This document shows positions 49,635 through 58,565 of a stretch of 64,000 nucleotides of DNA, piece after piece. The stretch's first letter is position 1. Every line of letters starts with the position of its first letter. The stretch comes from Cellulosimicrobium funkei. Its GTDB lineage: Bacteria > Actinomycetota > Actinomycetes > Actinomycetales > Cellulomonadaceae. Both the position numbers and the translations under genes were made by a program. The stretch is taken from positions 62,001-126,000 of the forward strand of contig NZ_SOZH01000004.1 of NCBI RefSeq assembly GCF_004519295.1. Direction: 5' to 3'. Under the pieces are notes generated by a model. The model did not search any database, was not told the DNA's origin, and saw only the letters and a list, made by a program, of their open reading frames with translations.

Positions 49635-50297
49635 TCAGGGCGACGGCGTGGTCCACCAGGCGGGCAGGGCGTCTCGGGCGACCCGCGGGAAGAGCCCGGG
49701 GTCACGGGGAGGGGGCGTGGCGAGCCACACCTCGAGCGCGCCGACCGTGCCGAAGCCGACGTACGTCGCGAACGCGCGCGCCGCGACGTCGGCCGTCGCG
49801 GTGGTCGTGGCTCCGGCCGACGGCTCGGCCGGGAGTCCCGCCGAGGTGCCGGCCGGGGCCGACGGCAGGAGGCCGGGGTGGGCGTGCAGGTGCTCGACGA
49901 GCGTGCCGGTGACGTGGCTCGCGAGCAGCCGGAACAGCGGCGCGCTGAGGCCGCCCTCGAGCGCGCGCTCGTAGACGGGGAGGTGGGCCTCGACGTGCAC
50001 GACGAGCGCACGGCTCCAGTGGTCGACGACCTCGCGGGAGCGGGCGGCGACGTCGTCGGCCGTCTCGGCGGCCCGGACGTCGGCGAAGAAACGGTCGCGG
50101 ATCGCGTCGAGCTCGGCGCCGAGCACGCGCGCGAGGAGCTCGGACGGGCTCGACGCGTGGTCGTAGAACGTCACGCGGTTGATCCCCGCCCGGGCCGCGA
50201 CGGCGGACACCGTGAGCCGGGTGACGTCCTGCTCCGCGGCGAGCGCGAGGATCGCGGTCCGCAGGGCCGCGGCGGTGCGGGCGGTGCGCTTGTCCAC
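49635..50297 (-). CDS. TetR family transcriptional regulator
   Basis: A 220-residue TetR regulator. The N-terminal helix-turn-helix (about 12-58) contains LRTAILALAAEQDVTRLTV and AARAGINRVTFYDHASS. The C-terminal ligand domain is helical with an Ala/Thr/Pro-rich insertion (about 155-175). The GTG at 50297 is preferred over the GTG at 50303 because GGAGGAGG then stands at a proper distance. A promoter (TTGCTT and TAACGT, 17 bp apart) overlaps a palindrome, which suggests autorepression. It is divergent from gadB and upstream of the SDR gene; either or both may be controlled. Confidence 0.87.
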   Translation of the reverse strand: MDKRTARTAAALRTAILALAAEQDVTRLTVSAVAARAGINRVTFYDHASSPSELLARVLGAELDAIRDRFFADVRAAETADDVAARSREVVDHWSRALVVHVEAHLPVYERALEGGLSAPLFRLLASHVTGTLVEHLHAHPGLLPSAPAGTSAGLPAEPSAGATTTATADVAARAFATYVGFGTVGALEVWLATPPPRDPGLFPRVARDALPAWWTTPSP

Positions 50298-50339
50298 GGC
50301 CACCTCCTCCGCGTCGTGCCGTGCGCTGCGTCGTCCTCG

Positions 50340-50368
50340 ACGTTACGCCGAGGCAATCACTTAAGCAA
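50340..50368 (-). promoter_or_regulatory. tetR promoter
   Basis: Minus-strand -35 TTGCTT (50363-50368), 17-bp spacer and -10 TAACGT (50340-50345). The leader to the GTG at 50297 is about 35 nt. Confidence 0.6.
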
Positions 50369-50380
50369 CAGGTGTTGCCT
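50351..50380. promoter_or_regulatory. TetR operator candidate
   Basis: GCAACAGGTGTTGC (50365-50378) is a palindrome with perfect 6-bp arms overlapping the tetR -35 box. A wider pair AGGCAA (50351-50356) and TTGCCT (50375-50380) surrounds it. This fits autoregulation by the adjacent TetR protein. Confidence 0.55.
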
Positions 50381-50418
50381 ATCTCACTCGCCCAGAGGCG
50401 GTGCCGGGACCGCGGTCG

Positions 50419-50424
50419 TACCGT
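50419..50424 (+). promoter_or_regulatory. -10 box TACCGT for the gad-lysX operon
   Basis: TACCGT sits 49 nt before the gadB ATG, with GAGGGGGCGG as ribosome binding site. No clear -35 box is seen; the TetR palindrome lies about 40 bp upstream. Confidence 0.4.
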
Positions 50425-50473
50425 CGAGAGAGCGGCCGCAGGTCCGCGGCCACACCAACCCGAGGGGGCGGAC

Positions 50474-51880
50474 ATGGTCACGAACACGCGCCGGGCCGAG
50501 AGGCACACCGGAGAACCCGACGTCGTCGAGCTCAACCCGGTCTTCGCCAGACCGGGGGAGGCGACGGCGCTGCCCAAGTTCCGGTTCCCGGAGGACGAGT
50601 CCCTCCAGGAGACGGCGTACCAGATCGTCCACGACGAGGCGATGCTCGACGGGAACGCGCGGCTCAACCTCGCGACGTTCGTCGGCACGTGGATGGACGA
50701 GCACGCCGCGCGGCTGTACCTCGAGGCCGCCGACAAGAACATGATCGACAAGGACGAGTACCCGCAGACGGCGGCCGTCGAGACGCGGTGCTGGACGATG
50801 CTCGCCGACCTGTGGCACGCGCCCGACCCGGAGCACACCATCGGGACGTCGACCATCGGCTCGTCCGAGGCGTGCATGCTCGGCGGTCTCGCCCTCAAGC
50901 GGCGCTGGCAGCACGCGCGCCGCGCCGCCGGCAAGCCGACCGACCGTCCGAACCTCGTGCTCTCGAGCGCGGTCCAGGTGTGCTGGGAGAAGTTCTGCAA
51001 CTACTTCGAGGTCGAGGCGCGCTACGTCCCGATCTCCGAGGACCACAAGGTCCTCGACGGCCACGACCTCGAGACGTACGTGGACGAGAACACGATCGGC
51101 GTCGTCGCCATCATGGGCGTGACCTACACCGGCATGTACGAGCCGGTCGCCGAGATCGCCGCGGCCCTCGACCGGATCCAGGAGTCCACCGGCCTGGACG
51201 TGCCCATCCACGTCGACGGCGCGTCGGGCGCGATGATCGCCCCGTTCCTCCAGCCCGACCTCGAGTGGGACTTCCGCGTCCCCCGCGTCGCGTCGATCAA
51301 CACCTCGGGCCACAAGTACGGCCTCGTCTACCCGGGCCTCGGGTGGGTCGTCTGGCGCGACACGGAGTCGCTGCCGGAGGACCTCGTGTTCCGCGTGAGC
51401 TACCTCGGCGGGGACATGCCGACGTTCGCCCTCAACTTCTCGCGCCCCGGCGCGCAGGTGCTCCTCCAGTACTACCTCTTCCTGCGGCTCGGGCGCACCG
51501 GTTACGAGGCCGTGCAGCGCACGTCGCGCGACGTCGCGCTCTACCTGTCGGGCGAGATCGCGAAGATGCCCGCGTTCGAGCTGTGGAACGACGGCTCGGA
51601 CATCCCCGTGTTCGCGTGGCGCCTGCGCGAGGGCCACACGAAGAACTGGGACCTCTACCACCTGTCGGAGCGGCTGCGCACCAAGGGCTGGCTCGTGCCC
51701 GCGTACCCCATGCCCGACGACCTCACGGACCTCACCGTCCAGCGCGTCGTCGTGCGCAACGGCTTCAGCCACGACCTGGCGTCCGCGTTCCTCGCGGACC
51801 TGCGCGACGAGGTCGCGCTCCTCGACGCCCTCACCGGCCCGATGCCGACCGAGGGCCAGCGCTCCAACTTCCACCACTGA
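50474..51880 (+). CDS. gadB: Glutamate decarboxylase
   Basis: A 468-residue PLP enzyme of full GadB length. Lys281 in SGHKYGLVYPG is the cofactor lysine; HVDGASGAMIAPF holds the PLP-ring Asp; TIGSSEACMLGGLA and the N-terminal FPEDESLQETAYQIVHDE block are family-specific. It converts glutamate to GABA, consuming a proton. The C-terminal FHH tail includes the end segment that in E. coli GadB closes the active site at neutral pH. It is the first gene of a four-gene operon; the antiporter gene starts 27 bp downstream. The TetR regulator is divergent. Confidence 0.95.
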   Translation: MVTNTRRAERHTGEPDVVELNPVFARPGEATALPKFRFPEDESLQETAYQIVHDEAMLDGNARLNLATFVGTWMDEHAARLYLEAADKNMIDKDEYPQTAAVETRCWTMLADLWHAPDPEHTIGTSTIGSSEACMLGGLALKRRWQHARRAAGKPTDRPNLVLSSAVQVCWEKFCNYFEVEARYVPISEDHKVLDGHDLETYVDENTIGVVAIMGVTYTGMYEPVAEIAAALDRIQESTGLDVPIHVDGASGAMIAPFLQPDLEWDFRVPRVASINTSGHKYGLVYPGLGWVVWRDTESLPEDLVFRVSYLGGDMPTFALNFSRPGAQVLLQYYLFLRLGRTGYEAVQRTSRDVALYLSGEIAKMPAFELWNDGSDIPVFAWRLREGHTKNWDLYHLSERLRTKGWLVPAYPMPDDLTDLTVQRVVVRNGFSHDLASAFLADLRDEVALLDALTGPMPTEGQRSNFHH

Positions 51881-51907
51881 CCCGGGCGACCGCGGGAAGG
51901 ACGGACC

Positions 51908-53551
51908 ATGGCACAGGGGGCAGCACAGGATCCGCCCGGCGGCTCGGGACCTCACGTCCGGGCCGACGGCACGCACGCGCCGACGGCGGCGCACGTCCGG
52001 CCGCACCCGTACGGGTCGCCCGGCTCCCGGCAGCCGCCGGGCCACACGGGGCCCGCCATCGGGGCGCCCGCCGCGGGCGCGACGACGTTCATGTCGGTCG
52101 TGCAGCTCGCGATGCTCACCGTGGTGGTGGTCGCGTCGCTGCGCTCGCTGCCGGCGATGGCGTCGTACGGGCTCGGCTCGGTGACGCTCTTCATCGTCCC
52201 GGCGATCCTCTTCCTCGTCCCGACGGCGCTCGTCGCGGCCGAGCTCGCGACCGGCTGGAAGGGCGGCGTCTTCACGTGGGTGCGCGAGGCGTTCGGCGAG
52301 CGCGCCGGGTTCGTCGCGATCTGGCTCCAGTGGATCCAGAACGTCGTCTGGTACCCCACGCAGATCGCGTTCATCGCGGCGAGCCTGTCGTTCGTCGTGG
52401 GCGACCCCGGTCTCACGCAGAACGGCCTCTACACGGCCGTCGTGATCCTCGTCCTGTACTGGGGGTCGACGCTCATCACGCTCGCCGGCGGCAACCTGTT
52501 CGCCAAGGTCGGCTCGTGGAGCGGCGTCTTCGGCACGATCCTGCCCGCCGTCCTGCTCATCGTGCTCGGCGCGGTCTGGCTCGGCGCCGGCGAGCGCTCG
52601 GAGACGACGCTCGAGGCGTCCGCCGTCATCCCGCCGTGGACCGGGATCGCGTCCATCGTGCTCATCGTCTCGAACGTGCTCGCGTACGCGGGCATGGAGG
52701 TCAACGCGGTGCACGCGAACGACCTGCGCAACCCCGGTCGGGGCTTCCCGCGCTCGATCGCCATCGCGACCGTGCTGATCCTCGGTGTCTTCATCCTCCC
52801 GACGCTCGCGATCTCCGTGGCCGTCCCGAAGTCCGCGCTCGGCGTGACCGACGGGATCAACCTCGCGTTCAAGGCGTTCTTCGACCACTGGGGCATGAGC
52901 TGGGGCACCCCGGTCATCTCGCTCCTCATCGCCCTCGGGGCGTTCGCGTCGGTCGTCACGTGGATCGCCGGGCCGTCGCGCGGCCTGCTCGCCGCGGCTA
53001 GGACCGGCCTGCTCCCGCCCGCGCTCCAGCGTCGCAACAAGGCCGGGGTCCAGGTCGGGATCCTCGCGGTGCAGGGCGGGATCGTCACGCTGCTCGCGCT
53101 GCTGTTCGTCCTCGTGCCGAACGGCAACACGGCGTTCATCGCGCTGGTCGACATGGCAGCGGCGCTCTACCTCGTCATGTACATGCTCATGTTCGCCGCG
53201 GCGATCCGGCTGCGGCGCACCAAGCCCGACGTGGTGCGGACCTACCGCACGCCCGCGATGCGGTTCGTCGCGGGGCTGGGGTTCGTCGCGTGCGCGGCCG
53301 CGTTCGTGCTCGCGTTCGTCCGGCCGTCCGGCTTCAGCGGCCTCTCCGAGACCGCCTACCCGATCGTGGTCGCCGGGGTCGTCGTCGTGCTCGGCGGCCC
53401 GCCGCTCCTCTTCTACGCGCTGCGGCGCCCCACGTGGGATCGTCGTACCGCGGCGGAGCGGCAGACCGCCGACGACGTCCTCGTCAACCCGCCGACGCAG
53501 CCCGCGCCGGCGCCCGCCCGCACACCGCGCGACCCGGAGGAGACCACGTGA
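51908..53551 (+). CDS. gadC: APC permease, probable glutamate:GABA antiporter
   Basis: A 547-residue APC-superfamily permease with about twelve membrane helices. A disordered 60-residue N-terminus rich in Gly, Pro and His is unusual. SLRSLPAMASYGLGS in helix 1, ELATGWKGGVFTWVREAFG and YAGMEVNAVHANDLRNP match the glutamate:GABA antiporter group. Its position directly after gadB supports exchange of external glutamate for internal GABA. The C-terminal tail (about 500-547) is polar and may be the pH-gating plug known from GadC, an inference. The stop overlaps the lysX start (GTGA). A paralogue lies at 58566-60080. Confidence 0.82.
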   Translation: MAQGAAQDPPGGSGPHVRADGTHAPTAAHVRPHPYGSPGSRQPPGHTGPAIGAPAAGATTFMSVVQLAMLTVVVVASLRSLPAMASYGLGSVTLFIVPAILFLVPTALVAAELATGWKGGVFTWVREAFGERAGFVAIWLQWIQNVVWYPTQIAFIAASLSFVVGDPGLTQNGLYTAVVILVLYWGSTLITLAGGNLFAKVGSWSGVFGTILPAVLLIVLGAVWLGAGERSETTLEASAVIPPWTGIASIVLIVSNVLAYAGMEVNAVHANDLRNPGRGFPRSIAIATVLILGVFILPTLAISVAVPKSALGVTDGINLAFKAFFDHWGMSWGTPVISLLIALGAFASVVTWIAGPSRGLLAAARTGLLPPALQRRNKAGVQVGILAVQGGIVTLLALLFVLVPNGNTAFIALVDMAAALYLVMYMLMFAAAIRLRRTKPDVVRTYRTPAMRFVAGLGFVACAAAFVLAFVRPSGFSGLSETAYPIVVAGVVVVLGGPPLLFYALRRPTWDRRTAAERQTADDVLVNPPTQPAPAPARTPRDPEETT

Positions 53552-56500
53552 CGGGTACCAGCACCGTCGGGCGCGAGACGCCCACCCCGGACGGCGGACG
53601 GCGCGCTCCAGCGCCGCCCGCCGTCGCGTCGCCCTGGGCCGAGGCGGTCGCACGCTGGGGCGGCCGGATCCTCGAGGTCTACGCGGTGTGGCTCCTCGTC
53701 GCGCTGATCCTCCGTCCCGTCGCGCACCACGCCGAGCGCCCGGTCGCCGAGGTCCTGTCGGTCACGAACGTGCCGTCGTACCCGTCGCTCTTCTCCGCGG
53801 TCGTGGTCGGGCTCGTCGCGAGCGGCTTCCTGCGCCGGCGCCGCGCCGCGCTGTGGTTCGTGGTCCTCGTCTGGCAGCTCCCGTCCGCGCTCGTCATGCT
53901 GCTCGCGATCGTGCTCGACCGGATCGACCCGGCGGCCGGCGTGCTCGACGACGTGCACTGGACGGCGTACGCGGGCGGGCTCGTCGGGCTCGTGCTCGTC
54001 GTGGTGCTCGTCGCCGCGCGCCACGCGTTCCCGGCCCGTATCGCCCGGGGTGCGTGGTGGACGGCGGCGCTCGTCCTCGTGCTCGGCCTCGCCGTCGCGA
54101 CCGGCGTCGTGTGGGCGCTGCTCCAGGTCGTGCCGTCGAGCCTCGACGACCAGTCGGCGCGGCTCGGGTGGGCCCTGAGCGTCTCGGTCGGGCTGTCGCC
54201 GCACGAGGAGCCGTTCGCCATCGACGGCGGCGCGCCCGGCTGGCTCGCGCTCGTCGGCGGCCTGCTCGCGGGCGCCGCGCTGCTGCTCGCGGTGCTCGTG
54301 TTCCTGCGGACCGGTCCGCGCGACGCCGCACGCACCCCGGACGAGGAGCTCGCCGTGCGCCGTCTGCTCCTGGAGCACCCGAGCGACGACTCGCTCGAGT
54401 ACTTCGCGACGCGCGACGACCGCGACGCGATCTTCTCCGGCGACGGCCGCGCCGCCGTGTCGTACCGCGTGGTGAGCGGCGTGCTGCTCGCCGCGGGCGA
54501 CCCGCTCGGGGACCCGGCGTCGTGGCCCGACGCGATCGAGCGCACGCTCGCGTACGCGCGGCGCCACGGGTGGGCGCCCGGCGTGCTCTCGGCGAGCGAG
54601 AAGGGCGCGCGGGCCTACCGCGACGCCGGGCTCGCCGTCCTCACGATGGGTGACGAGGCGATCGTCGAGACGCGGTCCTTCGACCTCGCGTCGCCGTCGA
54701 TGCGGCCCGTGCGGCACGCCGTCGCGCGGCCCCAGCGCGAGGGGTACACCGTGCGCCTGCGGCGGCAGCGCGAGATCCCGGCGGACGAGCTCGCGGCGCT
54801 CGCGCAGGCCGTCGACGCGTGGCGGCACGGCGAGGACGAGCGCGGCTTCTCGATGGCCCTGGAGCGCCTCGGCAGCCCGCGCGACCCGCGCGTGCTCGTC
54901 GTCACCGCGCACGACCGCGACGGCGCGCCGCGCGGCCTGCTCACGTTCGTCCCGTGGGGCCGCAAGGGGGTCTCGCTCGACTACATGCGTCGGTCTCCCG
55001 ACGCGGTGCCGGGCGTCACGGAGCTCATGATCTCGACGCTCGCGAGCGAGGGCGCGGGCATGGCGATCGACCGGGTCTCGCTCAACTTCGCGATGTTCCG
55101 CGGCCTGATCGAGCAGGGCGAGTCGGTCGCGGCGAGCCCCTTCCAGCGTTTCCTGCGCCGCCTCGTCCTCACGGCCTCGCGCTGGTGGCAGCTCGACCAG
55201 CTGTACCGCTCGAACCAGAAGTACGAGCCGCGCTGGCGCACGCGCTACCTCTGCTACGCCGCCCCCGCCCAGCTCACGTCCGTGTCGCTCGCGGCGGGGC
55301 AGGCCGAGGGCTTCGTGCCGCAGTGGCCCGGCGCGCGCGGCGGCACCGGGAGCCAGCAGGTCGCGACGGCCGACGCCGCGCTCGGCGCCGCCGTGCGCGA
55401 GCAGGAGGACGCGCTGCTGGCGCTCGACGTCCCGACCCGGCGGCTCACCGACCAGGAGCGCGCCCGCCGCGCCAAGCTCGACGTGCTCGCGGCGGCCGGC
55501 ATGCCCGCCTACCCCGTGGCCGTGCCGCGCACGCACCGGCTCGCCGACGTCGACGACCTGCTGCTCGGGCACGAGGTGTCCGTCTCGGGGCGCGTCGTGC
55601 GGCTCCGGGACCTCGGTGGCGTCGTCTTCGCCGTCCTGCGCGAGGAGAACCACGAGCGCCAGGTGATGCTCACCGCCGACGGCGCCGCCGACCTCGCGCT
55701 CTGGCGCCGCGTCGTCGACCTCGCGGACCAGGTGAGCGTCACGGGGACCGTCGCGCGCAGCCGGACGGGGGAGCTGTCCGTGCACGCGGGGTCGTGGGTC
55801 ATGGCGTCGAAGTCGCTCAAGGCGCCACCGGACAAGTTCCGCGGGCTCGCCGACCCGGAGACGCGCATGCGCCTGCGCCACGTCGACCTCGCGCTCGACA
55901 CGCGGTCGTCCGTGACGCTCCGCGGTCGCTCCGCCGCCGTGCACTCGCTGCGCTCGTCGCTCGTCGAGCGCGGCTTCATCGAGGTCGAGACGCCGATCCT
56001 GCAGCGCGTGCACGGGGGCGCGAACGCGCGGCCGTTCCGCACGCACATCAACGCGTACGACATGGACCTGTACCTGCGCATCGCCCCGGAGCTGTTCCTC
56101 AAGCAGCTCGCGATCGGCGGCATCGAGCGCGTCTTCGAGCTGGGCCGCAACTTCCGCAACGAGGGCGCCGACGCGACGCACAACCCCGAGTTCACGTCGC
56201 TCGAGGCGTACCAGGCGTTCGGCGACTACACGACGATGCGGCACCTCACGCGCGAGCTCGTCGTCGCGGCCGCGGTCGCGGTGCACGGCGACGCCGTGTC
56301 GCGCCGGCCCGACGGCAGCGAGGTCCGGCTCGACGGCGAGTGGCCCGTCGTCACCGTGCACGACGCCGTCTCGCGCGCCGTCGGCGCCGAGGTCACCCCG
56401 GACACCCCCGACGCGGAGCTGCACGCCCTGTGCGCCCGGCTCGGCATCGAGGTCGGCGAGGACGAGACGCACGGTGCGGTGGTCAACGAGATGTACGACC

Positions 56501-56889
56501 GCCTCGTCGAGGGCCAGACGGTCGAGCCGACGTTCTACACCGACTTCCCGGTCGAGACGTCGCCGCTCACCCGCGTGCACCGCCGCGACCCGCGCCTCGC
56601 GGAGCGCTGGGACCTCGTCGCGTTCGGCGCCGAGCTCGGCACCGCGTACTCGGAGCTCATCGACCCGATCGACCAGCGCGAGCGGTTCACGCAGCAGTCG
56701 CTCCTGGCGGCCGCGGGCGACCCGGAGGCCATGGAGATCGACGAGGACTTCCTCTCGGCGCTCGAGTTCGCGATGCCGCCCACCGGCGGGCTCGGCCTCG
56801 GTGTCGACCGCATCTACATGACCATCATCGGGGCGTCGATCCGCGAGACGCTCGCCTTCCCGTTCGTGAAGCCGCAGCGCCGGTCCTGA
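53548..56889 (+). CDS. lysX: Bifunctional lysylphosphatidylglycerol synthetase / lysyl-tRNA synthetase
   Basis: A 1113-residue LysX fusion. The N-terminal membrane domain (about 40-270) is followed by a DUF2156-type aminoacyl-PG synthase domain (about 280-600), an OB-fold anticodon-binding domain (about 665-760) and a class II LysRS domain (about 790-1110). Motif 2 is FRNEGADATHNPEFT (near 866-880) and motif 3 GLGLGVDRIYM (near 1082). It charges tRNA-Lys and transfers lysine to phosphatidylglycerol, giving a positively charged lipid that protects against cationic peptides and acid. The GTG start overlaps the gadC stop. The hydrolase gene begins 2 bp after its stop. Confidence 0.93.
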   Translation: MTGTSTVGRETPTPDGGRRAPAPPAVASPWAEAVARWGGRILEVYAVWLLVALILRPVAHHAERPVAEVLSVTNVPSYPSLFSAVVVGLVASGFLRRRRAALWFVVLVWQLPSALVMLLAIVLDRIDPAAGVLDDVHWTAYAGGLVGLVLVVVLVAARHAFPARIARGAWWTAALVLVLGLAVATGVVWALLQVVPSSLDDQSARLGWALSVSVGLSPHEEPFAIDGGAPGWLALVGGLLAGAALLLAVLVFLRTGPRDAARTPDEELAVRRLLLEHPSDDSLEYFATRDDRDAIFSGDGRAAVSYRVVSGVLLAAGDPLGDPASWPDAIERTLAYARRHGWAPGVLSASEKGARAYRDAGLAVLTMGDEAIVETRSFDLASPSMRPVRHAVARPQREGYTVRLRRQREIPADELAALAQAVDAWRHGEDERGFSMALERLGSPRDPRVLVVTAHDRDGAPRGLLTFVPWGRKGVSLDYMRRSPDAVPGVTELMISTLASEGAGMAIDRVSLNFAMFRGLIEQGESVAASPFQRFLRRLVLTASRWWQLDQLYRSNQKYEPRWRTRYLCYAAPAQLTSVSLAAGQAEGFVPQWPGARGGTGSQQVATADAALGAAVREQEDALLALDVPTRRLTDQERARRAKLDVLAAAGMPAYPVAVPRTHRLADVDDLLLGHEVSVSGRVVRLRDLGGVVFAVLREENHERQVMLTADGAADLALWRRVVDLADQVSVTGTVARSRTGELSVHAGSWVMASKSLKAPPDKFRGLADPETRMRLRHVDLALDTRSSVTLRGRSAAVHSLRSSLVERGFIEVETPILQRVHGGANARPFRTHINAYDMDLYLRIAPELFLKQLAIGGIERVFELGRNFRNEGADATHNPEFTSLEAYQAFGDYTTMRHLTRELVVAAAVAVHGDAVSRRPDGSEVRLDGEWPVVTVHDAVSRAVGAEVTPDTPDAELHALCARLGIEVGEDETHGAVVNEMYDRLVEGQTVEPTFYTDFPVETSPLTRVHRRDPRLAERWDLVAFGAELGTAYSELIDPIDQRERFTQQSLLAAAGDPEAMEIDEDFLSALEFAMPPTGGLGLGVDRIYMTIIGASIRETLAFPFVKPQRRS

Positions 56890-56891
56890 CC

Positions 56892-58085
56892 GTGGCGACC
56901 GGCCTCCCCGTCCCGGACACCGACCCGGCCCTGCCCGCGGCCGTGCTGCGCGAGCTGCAGCCTGCCGAGACGTACCTGACGAGCTACCCGGTCGCCGTCG
57001 TGCTGACGGTGCTCGGGGCGGGAGCGGTGGCGTGGGCCGTGGTGCGCGCACGGCGCGGCGCCCGGGCGCGGCGCGCGCGGCGGGCCCGGGGCGAGGACCC
57101 GCGCCGACCGTGGCGTTCGCGCGTCGCGACGGCGTCCCTCGCGGCGCTCGGCGCGCTGTCCCTCGTGCTGGGCCTGGCGGTCGGCGCCAACGCCTACTCC
57201 GGCTACGTCCCGACGTGGGGGGCCGCCCGGGTGCAGCTCGTCGCGCTGGGTCTGACGGACCTGTCGGCCGACGCGCCGGGCGGCGCGCACCGGGGCCAGG
57301 TGCGGACGCTCGCGATCCCGGGGACGGCCGCCGAGCAGATCGCGGACGAGGACGCCTGGGTGTACCTCCCGCCGGGGTTCGACCCCGAGGGCTCGACCCG
57401 CTACCCGGTCGTGTACCTGATCCACGGGTCGCCCGACGACCCGAGCAGCTGGTTCGCCGCCGGGCGGGTGCCCCGCACGATGGACGTGCTCATCCGGCGC
57501 GGGCTCGTCGACCCGATGATCGTCGTCGCCCCCACGGTGAACGGCACGGGGCCGGGCGGGCTCGACACCGAGTGCCTCGACTCGATGACGGGCGGCGAGC
57601 AGGTCGAGACGTACCTGACGACGACCGTCGTCGACACCGTCGACGCGACGTACCCGACGCTCGCGGACCGCGAGCACCGCGTGCTCGGCGGCATGTCGTC
57701 GGGCGGGTTCTGCGCGCTCAACGTGGGTCTGCGGAACCTCGACCTGTTCGGGGCGATCCTCGCGATCGAGCCCTACGGGAACCCGGGCCCCGGGCCGGAA
57801 CGGACGATGCTCTCGACGCAGGCGGAGATCGACGCGAACACCCCGACGACGTACCTGCCCACGATGACGTTCACGCACCCGATGCCGGTCTTCCTCGACT
57901 CCGGGCAGGAGGCGCCGCGGGAGGCGCTCACCACGGTGCGGCGGATGGCGCAGGACCTCGAGGACCAGGGGCAGACCGTCGAGCTCCGCGAGGAGCCCGG
58001 TCAGACGCACACGTGGGCCATGGCCGCGACCGCGCTCCCGTACGGGCTCGTGTTCGCGCAGCGGCAGATGGCGGGCGGCGGCTGA
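56892..58085 (+). CDS. Membrane-anchored esterase, possible aminoacyl-PG hydrolase
   Basis: A 397-residue alpha/beta hydrolase of the esterase-D/antigen-85-like group (PF00756). Two N-terminal membrane helices (about 35-56 and 75-98) hold an outward-facing enzyme domain. RYPVVYLIHGSPDDPSSW is the oxyanion-hole region and GGMSSGGFC holds nucleophile Ser269; a late Asp and His (QTHTWAM) complete the triad. Coupled to lysX by a 2-bp gap, it may remove lysine from lysyl-PG on the outer leaflet, as aminoacyl-PG hydrolases do in other bacteria; that role is inference from context. It converges on a lipoprotein gene with a 7-bp gap. Confidence 0.8.
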   Translation: MATGLPVPDTDPALPAAVLRELQPAETYLTSYPVAVVLTVLGAGAVAWAVVRARRGARARRARRARGEDPRRPWRSRVATASLAALGALSLVLGLAVGANAYSGYVPTWGAARVQLVALGLTDLSADAPGGAHRGQVRTLAIPGTAAEQIADEDAWVYLPPGFDPEGSTRYPVVYLIHGSPDDPSSWFAAGRVPRTMDVLIRRGLVDPMIVVAPTVNGTGPGGLDTECLDSMTGGEQVETYLTTTVVDTVDATYPTLADREHRVLGGMSSGGFCALNVGLRNLDLFGAILAIEPYGNPGPGPERTMLSTQAEIDANTPTTYLPTMTFTHPMPVFLDSGQEAPREALTTVRRMAQDLEDQGQTVELREEPGQTHTWAMAATALPYGLVFAQRQMAGGG

Positions 58086-58092
58086 CGCCGCG

Positions 58093-58515
58093 TCACTCGT
58101 CGGTGAGGAACTGTCCGCCGATGCCCGCCTGGGTCTCGAGCAGGTCGCCGGTGTCGCCGAGCACGACCCAGTTCGGCCCGGCGAGCGCGGCCTCGCCCTC
58201 CTCGGTGGGCTGACGCGGCAGGAGCGCGAGGAACTCGTCCTCGGCGATCCCGTCGGTGAACACGGCGAGGAGCGTCGTGTCGTCGCACGCGCCCAGCTCG
58301 ACGTCCTCGCTGTCCGTGCTCTCGGTCGTGAACGACAGGCACGTGAGGCCGGCGGACGTGGCGGCGCGGTGGAGCGCGTCGAGCGAGTCGTACTCGACGT
58401 CCTTGTCGCCCGGGCCGGGGCCGGAGCAGGCGGCGAGCGCCCCGACGAGGACGACGAGACCGACGACCGGGCCGGTCGCGGCGCTGCGAGGGCGGGGAGC
58501 GGGTCGGGTAGGCAT
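58093..58515 (-). CDS. Small lipoprotein of unknown function
   Basis: A 140-residue lipoprotein. A Pro/Arg-rich start, a hydrophobic core and the lipobox GALAAC (Cys30) precede an acidic mature domain with two Cys residues (LTCLSFTTES and LGACDD). There is no known family. The start is the ATG at 58515. It lies downstream of the GadC-like permease gene on the same strand with a 50-bp gap, so it may be the last gene of the amidohydrolase - permease unit. It converges on the esterase gene with a 7-bp gap. Confidence 0.7.
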   Translation of the reverse strand: MPTRPAPRPRSAATGPVVGLVVLVGALAACSGPGPGDKDVEYDSLDALHRAATSAGLTCLSFTTESTDSEDVELGACDDTTLLAVFTDGIAEDEFLALLPRQPTEEGEAALAGPNWVVLGDTGDLLETQAGIGGQFLTDE

Positions 58516-58565
58516 GTTCCGATGGTCCGCCGCCGCGCGGGTTCGCGCCACGGGAACCTCGCCCG

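Noticed and set aside
54819-58085. Single very long frame ending in the esterase
   Set aside because: Its first two thirds are antiparallel-free but out-of-frame reading of lysX; real coding starts at GTG 56892, where protein-like sequence with membrane helices begins.
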